NCBI GenBank assembly: GCA_030549775.1 | Contig: CM060174.1 | Location: 16,355,193-16,419,192, forward strand | Direction: 5' to 3' | Length of the DNA stretch: 64,000 bases | From: Tamarix chinensis | Taxonomy: Eukaryota; Streptophyta; Magnoliopsida; Caryophyllales; Tamaricaceae | Shown here: piece by piece, positions 25,681-36,606 of the stretch | Layout of the letters: the number at the start of each line of letters is the position of its first letter | Position numbering within the stretch: position 1 is the first letter of the stretch | Notes under the pieces: generated by a model | Told to the model about the DNA's origin: nothing | The model's database searches: none | What the model saw: only the letters and a program-made list of their open reading frames with translations | Position numbers and translations under genes: made by a program

Positions 25681-25716
<36 letters not shown>

Positions 25717-25832
25717 AGCAAGTATCATTATTATTAAAAGCTTAAAAATTAATATTGGAAGATTTTATCTAAAATTTATTAAATCAAAATTTTATTTTGA
25801 CCGGATCCGAAAGCTTAAAATTAGTAAAAAGG

Positions 25833-25842
25833 CTATATAAAG
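25833..25842 (-). promoter_or_regulatory. TATA box of the LARD, LTR 1
   Basis: On the minus strand this reads TTATATAGCC, about 120 bp before the poly(A) run and GC-rich leader. Confidence 0.5.
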
Positions 25843-26569
25843 AATTTTGAAAACATTTTCGGAAGGATTTAACAGCGAACACAAAATTTATATTATTTAC
25901 GAAAATGTATTATAAGATCTCGAAAAATTATTTAAAAACATATACTAAAATATTTAAGTCATATTCGAATAACCCAAGGCTAATTTAAATAATTTCTGAA
26001 ATCGGTTTTTTTTTTTTAAATAAAAAAGAATAAAACGAAAGGGAATTAATTCCCGAAGGAATTTCATAAATAAACTCCAAAAATCTTTTCAATTTAAAAC
26101 TTTCCGAAAATATTAGCGATTACCGAAAACGAATAAATTTAAAGTCGGAAGTATTTTCTACGGATCAAATTATTAAAATAAATTTAACTATTTAAATAGA
26201 AATTCTATAATTCAAATAATATATTTCGTTAACGAAATATAAGTTCAAAACAAGGTCGTAATCACATAACGAAGATATAATAAAAAAAACGAATTAAAAT
26301 ATTAAGAGCCAAAATACGAGAAAGAACGGGAATTTATATTTTTAACCGAAGATCGAATTCATAAGAATATGATAAAATCATTGTCGTGAACGAATTTGTC
26401 TAGAATGGTTCGCAACGACAATAATTAATCACAGTCAATTATGAATTTGAAATCTTCGATAAATCCATAAAACGAATCGAAATTAAAATAAGTAATTGTT
26501 TACATCAAATTACGCTAATAAAATCATTAACCTTAATAAATCTTGATTTTAAAAATACGGGGTATTACA

Positions 26570-26585
26570 TCACTACCCCCTTAAA
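26570..26585 (-). other. LARD polypurine tract
   Basis: On the minus strand this reads AAGGGGGTAGTGA directly before the 3' LTR, the start site for plus-strand synthesis. Confidence 0.7.
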
Positions 26586-28035
26586 AAGGAACTTCGTCCC
26601 CGAAGTTCGGGAAAACTTAGGTAGTGGAAGCTTGACAAACAATTGAATAAAACATTGACCACAATAAATAGGTTAAAGTAAATCTGAAGAAAATAAAATG
26701 GTGTTTACGAAACCAAACCAAGCAAAGTTGATTCAACACATGGCATAGGAAGTAAAGTAAAAGAGAGAAAAATTGATATCTAATAGATCGAATACAATGG
26801 AATTCAAACAAGGAAGAAATACGGACTTAAGGTCAAATAAGTTACGAAAATACTGTCGTTAAAATAAAGTCTTACAAGAGAATAACAAAAGTATCACGTA
26901 GAGTTCAAAGAGAATAAAGCAATGAAAACCATAAGGGTTACACAACTCTAATAATACAACCAATACATAATATGCACATAAAACTTTACGCAAAGAGTTG
27001 TCTCTATGGCATTATACAAGAAAACAAGGCTAATACTTAGCTAACGAGTCACAAAAGGTCCTCCAAAAACACCAACCACATACATCTAGGTCAAAGGGAA
27101 TTCTTAAACCCAAAACACTTTGCTAACAAGTTCTCTAATCCACGATATAACCATGATAGTCTACACACTTAATTTCGAAAATGCTACTAATGTAGCAACT
27201 ACAACATTCGAGCCCACAATTCTTATTTATCTCCTATTCGTTAATAGTTCTCCTCATACCAGACAAAACTTAATACACTATCACTCACGAGCAACCAGAA
27301 AAGAAAATATGCCTACTTTCTAAGGAAGGGTCTTCATACATGCCAAAATTACTAACACAAAATACAAAATAGAAACAACCTGTGATTGAATGATAATCGA
27401 TGAAAACTAGATATAAACCCATAATGAAAGCTATACTGCATCATTAAGATCACTAGGGTAATTTAGGCACCCTACACTCTATTTATAAACCCGAACACCT
27501 CCATCTAAACCTCAACATTATCATTATTATTATATCACAGTGCTAGGTTTCTCCCAATTGCAAATGATACATCTATTCAAACATCACCATTAGGGTTACA
27601 ATCCCAACTTTATTACAACCCAAAAATTGAAACTACTCAACCAAAATAGATTACGACTCCTGTCACATCATGCTATATCCGACAAGGTATGCGTTAAGGT
27701 TTTTAATCCGCTAAACCTGCAAAACTAGGGTTAACCTAGTGGGGTCACTACCCCCTTAAGAGCAAACTAATTACAAAACCATAATAATCACGACATATAA
27801 AATGCAGACATAACACAAATCGGGCACGTAAAACAACAAACGATCATATACAATGACATAATTACAACAACAAGTCACAAGGCCACTTACACTACCCGAT
27901 CACACTATCCTCACAAGCTAATCCGGATAATAATAAAAAAAATCCCTTGAAAGAGGTGAAATACATTTTCGTTTTAAACATTTAGGATCGTGAGAACCGA
28001 ATCTCTAACCGAAACCCGGTTCTCAACAACCAAAA

Positions 28036-28047
28036 GCTCTGATACCA
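28036..28047 (-). other. LARD primer-binding site
   Basis: On the minus strand this reads TGGTATCAGAGC, an exact match to the complement of the plant initiator tRNA-Met 3' end. Three bases (AGT) separate it from the LTR. Confidence 0.92.
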
Positions 28048-28821
28048 ACTTGTAACACCCCCAAATTTCACTCCTGAAAAAAAAATTTTGAAAGATTAAA
28101 GCGGAAGCTAGGAGCGAATTTGGGAAATGTTACCGCCACATCTAACACAAGATAAATGTCCACCATCTATCTCATGTTAGATGCAAGGCTAAAACCTGTC
28201 AAACAATTAAATCTGAATTTTAAATCCAATCAAACAATTAAATCCGAATAGTAACCACTTAACAGAGTCCGAGAAATTTAAAGTCAATTACAAAACCTTT
28301 AGAAATCTAAATACAATACTTGCAACTTTCAAGGGTGAATACAAATAAACAAAACAAATCCCGAAAATAAAAATCCGGATCGCCTACTCACTCAAGGCAA
28401 GTCTTCCACCCCAACTCAATATCAACCTGCACAAGAGGTCTGCTCCCCACCATTGGTGGATCATCACAGGACCCATTCAATCAGTGTAGTATCAGTACGG
28501 GTCCAGTACTGAGTAAGTCTCGCTACCTTATCTTATAAGAAAGATCTCATCAAGCGCATATTAAATTATAGTACAATACGTTAATACAATAACATACATA
28601 CTCACAACCCACAGCATGAGTCTCGCCATACACTCATAGTGTGACAGACGAGCTAAGGCCAGCACTTAGAACATATATTTCAGGTTCAGCACATAGACAA
28701 CATACAATAACATGCAAGAAAGCGGTGAATGTTTCCTCAGTACTTTGCCTTTTTATTCTCATAAATAGTAATAAGTCCATTCCACACATTTCTTCATTAA
28801 CCCATGTGAGTGCGGGAGCCC

Positions 28822-29243
28822 CACTATTATAGCCGGTGGACCGGAAAATATCGCACAGGGCAGAACGCCTCTGATCCACTATTATAGCCGGTGGACCGGA
28901 AATATACGCACAGGGCAAAACGCCTCTGATCCACTATTATAGTCGGTGGACCGGATCGCAGCCCCCGACTCACATGGTGTTTCACTTTAAGTACTTAGTA
29001 TCTTTCCCATGGATTAACTTATAAGTTTGGTTTGTCGAGCGCGAAAACCCCCACTATTATAGCCGGTGGACCGGAAATATCGCACAGGGCAGAACGCCTC
29101 TGATCCACTATTATAGCCGGTGGACCGGAAATATACGCACAGGGCAAAACGCCTCTGATCCACTATTATAGCCGGTGGACCGGAAATATCGCACAGGGCA
29201 GAACGCCTCTGATCCACTATTATAGCCGGTGGACCGGATCGCA
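28822..29243. repeat. 55-bp tandem repeats, both blocks, LTR 2
   Basis: The same seven units as in LTR 1, starting at 28822 and 29052. One unit has AGTCGG where LTR 1 has AGCCGG, which breaks the CCGG site. Confidence 0.9.
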
Positions 29244-31884
29244 GGCTCGGCTCGACATCTTTCACTTTACGTAATTAATGTCTTATCAATGTCTTATTAA
29301 ATTACATCACACCATTGACATGCATAAATCATTCTCTTTATACTATACACGTCACAACAAATAAAATCACACATTCATAACTACACTTTAGTCCATAAAT
29401 ACACATGATAACACCAAACAACTCTAAGCAATCATAACCAACCCTAATTGTCCACACCAAACCGTGGTTGACCACTTTTAACCCTATTTTACCATAACAA
29501 CCATACTTAACCATCCCAAACCTTAATTATCCTCGACAAATCACAATTAGCTACTCCAACCCTACTTAATCACAACGACCCAGAGTTGATCACTCCAAAC
29601 CTTAATTTTGTCTCCTCCATACCTTTATAATACTCCACGTACTATTCTCCGTCCAAAACTGTTAAAAACCCAAATCATGACTCACAGACTCGACTCTCCC
29701 TCATGCCTCACTCCTCCTCGTTTATTCTTATTATTTTCTTCCTTTTTTTTTCCACCTTCTTAAGTTAGGGTTTCCTTCCCAAACCCTAGTTGGTCCCTAT
29801 GTACCCTTAATTTTATCCCACGTACTATTTCTCACCTCGAGCCTCCAAACTCCCAAACAACTTTCCATTAGTCTCCCCACGTCCCAAGGTAACTTTTTAT
29901 ACGTATGGTCCGCCCCCATGCGGACCTTAATCTCCCCATGCAAACCCTATCATTTCCACCATGCCAACCCTATCATTCTCATGCAAACCCCAAATTTTCC
30001 CATGCAACATTAGTTTCTCCCACTCTCCCCTTTTATTCAATTCCCCCTTTTCCTCATCATCTCCCAATTATGAATTCCTTAGGTCATCCATACTTATGTT
30101 AACCAGCATACTTCCCTTTGGTTATCTTAGTTGTTTATTTTTCTCTTTCAAATCCCCCACTCCACAATTCCCCATCAAAACACCTAGCATGCATGTCACA
30201 TCACACCACCTCATCTTTGTACCATACCATATTAGTACATACAGACAAGAGCACGGGAGCGTACCTCGGTTCCATGCTGCGCTACACAGTAGAACATATG
30301 ACATACACATGATACAACATATAACCATACGAGGCATCCATGGCAAGTAAAAACATGTACTACACACAGACGACCTTAGTTACGCCCTTACTAAACACCC
30401 ACAGGTAGGGGTAAGTAGAGACTTACCTGGATCCGAAGCTAGCTAAGCGACGTAAGAGGGAGAGAGATCCCTAGCTCGTGGATCCACGAGAAAGCGTTCC
30501 TAGATCCGATAAATCAAAAGCTAAATTAGAAACTATTCTATCAATTAATAATTCACATACCCTAATTAAATAAACCCAAACTACACAAATGATCCTTCTT
30601 AGAAAACGTGTATAACACTTAGAACTAAAAAGTATAGCTTTATTAAGATTTAAGGTTAAAACTGAATAAAAACGGATTAATACAAATATCCCTTGGGACA
30701 TTTCAACTTAATTTGGAAAGCCAGAAAAGAATCATCGATCATAAATTAATTTACCGAAATTAACTTATTTATTAGGTTTTATAACTAAATAGGTAACCCA
30801 ACTGTTTACATAGAACCAAATCCAAACCGATTAGGTTAAAACAGGATTTAAATGATTTAAAACCCAAAGATAGAATTCGATTAGATAAATACACGTAGCA
30901 AAAATCAATTTTATAAAATCATCCCCGAAAATTAGGGTTTCAAAGCCCATAACACAAACTCAAGTAATTCCATTTAGTTAATTTAAATTAAAGGTATTAG
31001 AATACAATTAAGCTCATTTCAACTACTTTTATAAATTTAATTTTAGCAAAACAACTATACAAATAACCAATCTCATACTCCCACTTAAAATCTAGGGTTT
31101 TAGACCCGAAAATGTAATTCGGTAAAATTCTATAAATTTAATCAATTTGAATGTTTAGAAATGCAATTAAATACCTTTTATAACATATCAAATAATCAAT
31201 TGATCAAAACCGATAACATAATGTCCAATTTAGCACAATTAGGGTTTTTGGGCCCGGAACGCAAATCTGATTAATTCTTGCCAAAACATATCAATTGACA
31301 GTTCGAAAATGTAATTAAACATATTCTAATGTAATTTATATAGTCAATTGAATAAAATAACCCGATTACCCAAACCAATTTAAACCCGCGGGAGTTTTGA
31401 CCTAAAAATCCAATTCCGGTCAATTACGCACAATTTTTCCAAATCAACACTTCCAATATAAAATTAAATACATTTTAAACAATATTATAAAATCAATTGA
31501 GCGGAACGGCTCAATTATACGACCCAATTTCATTACACCCAAAATTTGACCTAGGAATCAAATTCCGATAAATCTTGCATAAATTTCTCAAATTGACGGT
31601 TTTAAAATGAAATTGGGTACATTTTAAAACATATTGTATAATCAATTTGTCCGAAATCGCGAAAACGGGCGGATCCGAAAAATTTGGGCATAACCCGACT
31701 AAAAATCCAATTTTTCCAAAATTCCGACACAACCATACAATTAACCTATCCAAATCAATCTTACAGCATATACATACATAAACAAACAATCAATTTGGCT
31801 TTTTACAAGCCAATCCATACCCAATTAATCAAAATAAGGTTAGGGTTTTTCGAAAATTTATACCAAACGAGACTCAACAAATCA

Positions 31885-32255
31885 GCGCACGGGAAGGCCG
31901 GAGAAGCTTCGTCGGGGCCCGGGGGTGGCTCGCCGGTCGTCACCCGAGCTCGCCGTGGCCGGACGGCGGCACGGCCGGTGCTGCTGCTGTACGCTGCTGT
32001 CGCTGGTGATGATGCTGCGTTGGCTGCTGTCGCGCGGCTTTAGCAGCTGCTGCTGCGGTGGTTAGTGGCGGTCGGAGCTCGGCCGGAGCGGGGAGGAGCA
32101 AGGAGGGGCAGGCCGGTCGCCGGAGAAAAAGGACGGGAGAAGGAGGCGGCTAGGGTTGGGGCTGCGGGACAGGGCAGGGCGCAGGAGAGGGGTCGGGGTG
32201 GGGAAGAGAGAAAGAAAAAGAAGAGGGGGGGGGGTCGGTCGGGCCGGTTGGTGCG

Positions 32256-32258
<3 letters not shown>
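31885..32258 (-). other. GC-rich leader segment, LTR 2
   Basis: Same GC-rich segment as in LTR 1. In this 5' LTR it would start the genomic transcript. The adjoining T run is longer (about 35). Confidence 0.7.
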
Positions 32259-32297
<39 letters not shown>

Positions 32298-32412
32298 AGC
32301 AAGTATCATTATTATTAAAAGCTTAAAAATTAATATTGGAAGATTTTATCTAAAATTTATTAAATCAAAATTTTATTTTGACCGGATCCGAAAGCTTAAA
32401 ATTAGTAAAAAG

Positions 32413-32422
32413 GCTATATAAA
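32413..32422 (-). promoter_or_regulatory. TATA box of the LARD, LTR 2
   Basis: On the minus strand this reads TTATATAG, about 120 bp upstream of the poly(A) run and GC-rich leader. As part of the 5' LTR it is the likely promoter for the element's RNA. Confidence 0.5.
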
Positions 32423-33153
32423 GAATTTTGAAAACATTTTCGGAAGGATTTAACAGCGAACACAAAATTTATATTATTTACGAAAATGTATTATAAGATC
32501 TCAAAAAATTATTTAAAAACATATACTAAAATATTTAAGTCATATTCGAATAACCCAAGGCTAATTTAAATAATTTCTGAAATCGGTTTTTTTTTTTTTT
32601 TAAATCAAAAAGAATAAAACGAAAGGGAATTAATTCCCGAAGGAATTTCATAAATAAACTCCAAAAATCTTTTCAATTTAAAACTTTCCGAAAATATTAG
32701 CGATTACCGAAAACGAATAAATTTAAAGTCGGAAGTATTTTCTACGGATCAAATTATTAAAATAAATTTAACTATTTAAATAGAAATTCTATAATTCAAA
32801 TAATATATTTCGTTAACGAAATATAAGTTCAAAACAAGGTCGTAATCACATAACGAAGATATAATAAAAAAAACGAATTAAAATATTAAGAGCCAAAATA
32901 CGAGAAAGAACGGGAATATATATTTTTAACCGAAGATCGAATTCATAAGAATATGATAAAATCATTGTCGTGAACGAATTTGTCTAGAATGGTTCGCAAC
33001 GACAATAATTAATCACAGTCAATTATGAATTTGAAATCTTCGATAAATCCATAAAACGAATCGAAATTAAAATAAGTAATTGTTTACATCAAATTACGCT
33101 AATAAAATCATTAACCTTAATAAATCTTGATTTTAAAAATACGGGGTATTACA

Positions 33154-33223
33154 ATATATATATATATATATATATATAGTACACTCTAATAAATCTTATA
33201 TGATGATGATGATGATGATGATG

Positions 33224-33259
<36 letters not shown>

Positions 33260-33836
33260 CACAATTATTCATCTCTATTTAATTTTTATCGATCACAACA
33301 CCGATGCCCAACCAACCTCCTCAACTTTTCCCCAGGCACATGCAATACCCTTATCCTTAGGATTTTTCCTTATAGCCCTAGTTTATATTTAATATAATAA
33401 ACGATAAACCCTAACCCTCCCCCCTCCCACTAACCCTAACAATAATTAACCCTAATAAATTATAATAAAAAATAACACTAAACCTCATAAGATAATGATC
33501 CTAAACCTATAGCTAACCCTAACCCTAACCACAATTATTTAAGATTATATATACACATCTTATATATGAATATATTATAAATATATATACATATAATAGA
33601 ACACATATAAACACACATTTTACAGAAAAACAAACATACACGTCTTACAAAATATATATTAAAAAAAGCATATAAATACACATGATCATCTGCATATATA
33701 ATAATGTGAGTGCTAAAAAAATATATACACCTTAATTTTATACTTAGAACGTACATATCTTATGATAATAATATATATTTTAGGCTTGTGGATTCTCTTA
33801 AAATAATAATACATATTTTTATAAAATAGATTATAA

Positions 33837-33921
<85 letters not shown>

Positions 33922-34042
33922 TATTAAGGTCTCGGCCGGCCACAATCAAAAAGGCCACAGCAAATTTTTTCACCAACACATCGAACGACAGATTTTCGAA
34001 CAACACATCAAACACAACATCTTCGGTACAACATGCATGCAT
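33154..34042. other. CACTA interior after the LARD, with microsatellites
   Basis: It begins with the second half of the split (AT)n run (33154-33178), then (ATG)n(ATT)n at 33200-33258, C-rich CCCTAAC-type motifs at 33395-33530, AT-rich DNA and a 74-base (AT)37 run at 33841-33914. A frame at about 33930-34042 on the minus strand (TEDVVFDVLFENLSFDVLVKKF) may be part of a leader exon but has no known match. Confidence 0.5.
33841..33914. repeat. (AT)37 microsatellite
   Basis: An uninterrupted AT dinucleotide run. The frames across it (IYIYIY) are artefacts. Confidence 0.95.
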
Positions 34043-34340
34043 TTATATATATATATACATATCAGTAGAGAGACAAATTAAGCAATATTGAAGGAAGAAC
34101 AACACATACATAAAGGGAGCGACGGCGTACAAGTTGAGAACGGCAACGACGAAGGTACAAATGCTGGCTACGTTCGCAAGAATGGCAGAGGGGTGGTGGA
34201 GAGATGGCGGTGCGACGGTTTCCTTTAATTCAGAGGAGCCGGAGCGGTGGTGCAAGGGTTCGCAATAGAAAGAGAGTACGAGAGGGAAGCGGCAGAGTGT
34301 GAAATTTTTGGCACGAAACAAAAGAGAACAAAATAAAAGG
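34043..34340 (-). other. Likely 5' leader region of CACTA transcripts
   Basis: Just inside the right subterminal repeats, this stretch is richer in G and C than its surroundings and, on the minus strand, reads CTCTGCCGCTTCCCTCTCG and onward into an open frame of 92 codons. Position after the repeat array is where En/Spm-type transcripts start. I do not recognise the frame, so I call it a leader and not a gene. Confidence 0.4.
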
Positions 34341-34343
34341 AGA

Positions 34344-34697
34344 TATTAATAACGGTTCCTGTAAGAACCGTTATTAAAACACGATTTAATAACGGTTCTT
34401 ACAAGAACCGTTATCAAAACAAGATTTAATAACGGTTTTAAAAGAAACCGTTATTAAAACTTTGGAAATTTTAACAACGGTTCTTGTTTGAACCGTTATT
34501 AAATCAATTTTTAATAACGGTTTTATGTCAACCGTTATGAAAATTCCCGTGCAAAATTTTACGTTGCACTTTTAATAACGGTTATTACGTAAAACCGTTA
34601 TTAAAAATTCCCGCGCATTAATTTTCACGGATTTGACGACGGTTTTCGAACCACCGTTACTAATGTGCCGTTATTAATTCCTGTTTCCGTAGTAGTG
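34344..34697. repeat. Right subterminal repeat array of the CACTA element
   Basis: About 15 copies of AATAACGGTT or close variants, in seven inverted pairs plus one, ending in the terminal inverted repeat. It has the same paired arrangement as the left array but is shorter and lacks the large fold-back. Confidence 0.88.
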
Positions 34698-34700
34698 AAC

Positions 34701-34757
34701 ATATGCACGAACTAGGACAATGTTATGTTGTGTTCAAATACCGAATGGAATGCTACA
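34701..34757 (-). repeat. 5' LTR of the copia element, remaining 57 bp
   Basis: ATATGCACGAACTAGGACAA and onward to GCTACA aligns without gaps to 9880-9936, completing the LTR cut at 12972. Confidence 0.75.
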
Positions 34758-35204
34758 TCTTCCATTCACATTTATTTTAGCCTCTGAGGTATTCCAACTT
34801 TCTAGCCCTATACTCTTTCCTCCCTACTTTAATTTTAATTTCAGTTTTCTTCCACTCTTTTCATCCTTTCTCTAGCTCATCCTATTTTATCTTTAAGTAA
34901 GGGAGGGTTAGACATAGATGGAAGTTGAGTCACTCTTCCATCTTTAATTCCCTCTATTTTTTCTCTTAGGTTTATTAAGTCTTCTTCTCCTAATTTAAAT
35001 TCCAATTTATGAAATTATTCTTTATAGTTTTTAAGCTTTAACCTTCTCTTTTTAAGGTTTGGAAGTTGAAAATCTTCTAAGTTTAGTCTTCCTATTTGTG
35101 GAAAAGTTTTTCTTATATCAAGTAAGTTATTCTTAATTTTAAAATGTGACCCAATTAAGAATGTAGTGTGGTGTTTTCTATAAGATTATATAGGTGTTGA
35201 TGAA
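34758..35204 (+). repeat. Right part of the old LTR split by the copia element
   Basis: It parallels 640-1010: 'TTATTTTAGCC', pyrimidine-rich text, then 'AAGGTTTGGAAGTTGAAAATCTTC' like sequence and 'GTTATTCTTAATTTTAAAATGTG'. It continues the stretch that stopped at 9390. Confidence 0.55.
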
Positions 35205-36249
35205 GTAGATTGTTTGCTAAGAAGTGAATACAACTTATTTAATTAGTCTTGAGATAATCCTGGGACTATATTGACTATGGTAGGAATATCAGGAGGTGGA
35301 GAAAAATTTGGAGTCATAGTTATAGATGCCATACGTTTACCTTTAGTAAACTTAAAATCTACTAGAAAGCCATGTATCCTATAGCATTTATCTATAATAT
35401 GTCCATTCTTCTTGTAGTAGGTGTATTGAAGATTGGAGCTAACTTCCTTTTGTAATTAAATCTAACAAGAAAATTCAAGGCATACTGAGTCTTATAAGCA
35501 TTGAAAGATGAGGAATGCTCAAGAAAATGACTAGACGAATGAATTTCTCATTGCTTTTCTTTCTGTATTAGAAGAGAATAAGCATAATAGATTGAAGGAG
35601 TGGGTTTAAGCATAAGTATATGGCCTCTGTAATTTGTATATGATTCACTGAGACCCATGAGATATTGAATTAGTTAATTTTCCTCATGTTCCTTTACAAT
35701 TCTTTCTGACAATCTACAAGTTCATTTCTCACAGGCACATCTCAAAATACTCCTTAGAGATGAGAGTTCATCCTAATGTCTTTTGAAACAAGTGTAGTAT
35801 GATGTAATTATGTTGGTGCCTTGACTAATTGAACGGATGCCTTTCTGAATTTGAAAGAGTTGTGCTAGATTAGCTTGACCAAATCATTCTTCAAGCTCTT
35901 TCCATATTTCAAATGTAGAGATAGAAAATACAATAATTATTGTGATTTCTTTGCTTAGAATTCCAATTATCCATGAGATAACCAAATCATTGCAGCATTC
36001 CCACTGATTGAAAGAGGGATATGATTCGTCTAGTTTCTATGAAGTTCCATTGATGAAGCCAATCTTGTTCTTGGCAGAGATGGCAATTTTCATGGATCTT
36101 TTCCATGTTGTGTAGCATTGTCCATTGAACTTTTCGGATACAATAATTATTCCAAGATTATCAGATGCGTGAATATAAAGAAAATGATTAGGGTCTGTGA
36201 GATTAGGAGAATTATTAATTGAAGATGAATTTTCTTCATTGTTAGACAT
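35205..36249 (-). pseudogene. Decayed copia gag gene
   Basis: The N-terminus is clean: 36249 MSNNEENSS, then HASDNLGIIIVSEKFNGQCY and WKRSMKIAISAKNKIGFI, the Retrotran_gag_3-type start. After a stop near 36037 the rest can be followed across several frames: IWKELEE, GQANLAQLFQIQKGI, SISQGTNIIT, QYLMGLSESY, and PTPSIYYAYSLLIQ. Next comes a zinc-knuckle remnant (YYKKNGHIIDKCYRIHGF, its first Cys positions changed) and a tail ending PGLSQD. Multiple stops and frame changes make it non-functional. Confidence 0.75.
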
Positions 36250-36300
36250 GATTGATTCGATTGAAATTCTAGAAGACGAGAAAAGATTAGATTTTCAATG

Positions 36301-36311
36301 CTCTGATACCA
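36301..36311 (-). other. Copia primer-binding site
   Basis: On the minus strand this reads TGGTATCAGAG, directly against the LTR starting at 36312, and matches initiator tRNA-Met. Confidence 0.85.
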
Positions 36312-36583
36312 TGTAAGCTTATGCACTGAATTGCAAATGAAAGTTACAAAAGAAAATGTGGAAACAAAGGATATAACATAAAGAAAGAACACAAAAGAGA
36401 GAGAGATTCCTTTTTTTATTGAATGAATGTTTGCGTACAAAATGCTATTTGTCTATTTATACATTGGTAGAGATTAATAATTAATCTATTATTAACAAAG
36501 TTGTTAATTAAGAAATCAAGAACGTAACTAACTAAGAAAGTAGCTAACTATATTTGCACATGTGATAAAAATGTTGGCTAACA
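36312..36583 (-). repeat. 5' LTR of the truncated copia element
   Basis: It runs TGTAAGC to CTAACA on the + strand, 272 bp, next to the primer site. On the minus strand it has TATAAATAG near 36455, a plausible TATA box. Confidence 0.7.
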
Positions 36584-36606
36584 ATAATTACTTAGAGAGA
36601 TTACAA

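Larger units (their letters stand above)
21476..26569 (-). repeat. 3' LTR of the LARD
   Basis: This LTR of 5094 bp pairs with 28051-33153. It holds the seven-copy CCGGT/ACCGG tandem repeats (22247-22668), a pyrimidine-rich stretch (about 23100-23560), AT-rich sequence, a GC-rich leader (25311-25680), a poly(T) run and a TATA box. Small open frames in it occur in both LTRs and show no protein similarity. Confidence 0.9.
26570..28050 (-). other. Non-coding interior of the LARD
   Basis: The 1481-bp interior has no frame longer than about 67 codons and no gag or pol similarity. Its 26570-26620 end, on the element strand, reads GGGGACGAAGTTCC then AAGGGGG before the LTR, a pattern common at the end of the coding region in plant Ty3/gypsy elements. 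I take this as a hint of gypsy ancestry only. Confidence 0.75.
21476..33153 (-). mobile_element. Young LARD-like LTR retroelement with 5.1-kb LTRs
   Basis: Two LTRs of 5094 and 5103 bp flank a 1481-bp interior. Both LTRs begin TGTAACACCCC and end GGGGTATTACA on the + strand. ATATA lies directly outside each end (21471-21475 and 33154-33158). The primer site (TGGTATCAGAGC, 28036-28047, minus) and polypurine tract (AAGGGGGTAGTGA beside 26569, minus) set the orientation as minus. Neither LTRs nor interior encode a retroelement protein, so it would depend on proteins from another element. By eye the LTRs differ at about seven substitutions plus homopolymer lengths, which makes this a very recent insertion. 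Confidence 0.9.
28051..33153 (-). repeat. 5' LTR of the LARD
   Basis: This 5103-bp LTR is nearly identical to 21476-26569. The substitutions I noticed are: C to T near 28941 (AGTCGG), T to C near 29385, A to G near 30259, C to T near 31268, G to A near 32503, A to C near 32605 and T to A near 32917. It contains the same internal parts as LTR 1. Confidence 0.9.
12973..34697 (-). mobile_element. CACTA (En/Spm) transposon, 21.7 kb, holding a LARD
   Basis: The left terminus reads CACTACCACGGAAACAG and the right terminus, on the other strand, CACTACTACGGAAACAG: 16 of 17 bases agree, and both run on into TTAATAACGG. AAC lies immediately outside each end (12970-12972 and 34698-34700), the 3-bp target duplication expected for CACTA. 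The related, uninterrupted sequence in the copia LTR at about 9875 shows the empty site. Genes run on the minus strand, so the element's 5' end is at 34697. It carries a tnp2-type transposase with one stop codon, an intact Transposase_24/Ulp1 gene, an unrecognised frame, and a later LARD insertion that accounts for 11.7 kb. Confidence 0.92.
9391..34757 (-). mobile_element. Ty1/copia element, minus strand, split by a CACTA element
   Basis: Two direct LTR copies flank a 2.5-kb interior: 9391-9936 (546 bp, TG...CA) and 12485-12972 continued at 34701-34757 (545 bp once the CACTA insertion and its AAC duplication are removed). Next to the right LTR lies a minus-strand primer site TGGTATCAAATC at 12470-12481, close to initiator-tRNA-Met sites. 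Next to the left LTR is a purine tract (AAGGTGGAGAAT) on the minus strand at 9937-9948. The interior keeps only a gag piece and a protease/pre-integrase piece, so it is an internally deleted, non-autonomous copy. Flanking pentamers ccatc and tcttc match at only three of five positions, as expected of an old insertion. Confidence 0.8.
35205..36583 (-). mobile_element. Truncated copia element, 5' end only
   Basis: This minus-strand 5' LTR and gag region has no matching second LTR in the window. It is a different family from the copia at 9391: the LTR is shorter and the gag type differs. The left boundary near 35205-35225 is where gag similarity ends. Confidence 0.7.

Noticed and set aside
25110..25745. 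Ala/Arg/Gly-rich frames on the + strand and their twins at 31684-32421
   Set aside because: Composition follows the GC-rich leader and homopolymers; they lie opposite to the element's transcription and run through poly(T).
33395..33530. CCCTAAC-type motifs that resemble telomere repeats
   Set aside because: The usual plant unit is CCCTAAA in uniform tandem; here motifs are scattered, mostly end in C, and are mixed with other AT-rich text.
33713..33945. Frames rich in Ile-Tyr
   Set aside because: They read through the (AT)37 microsatellite.
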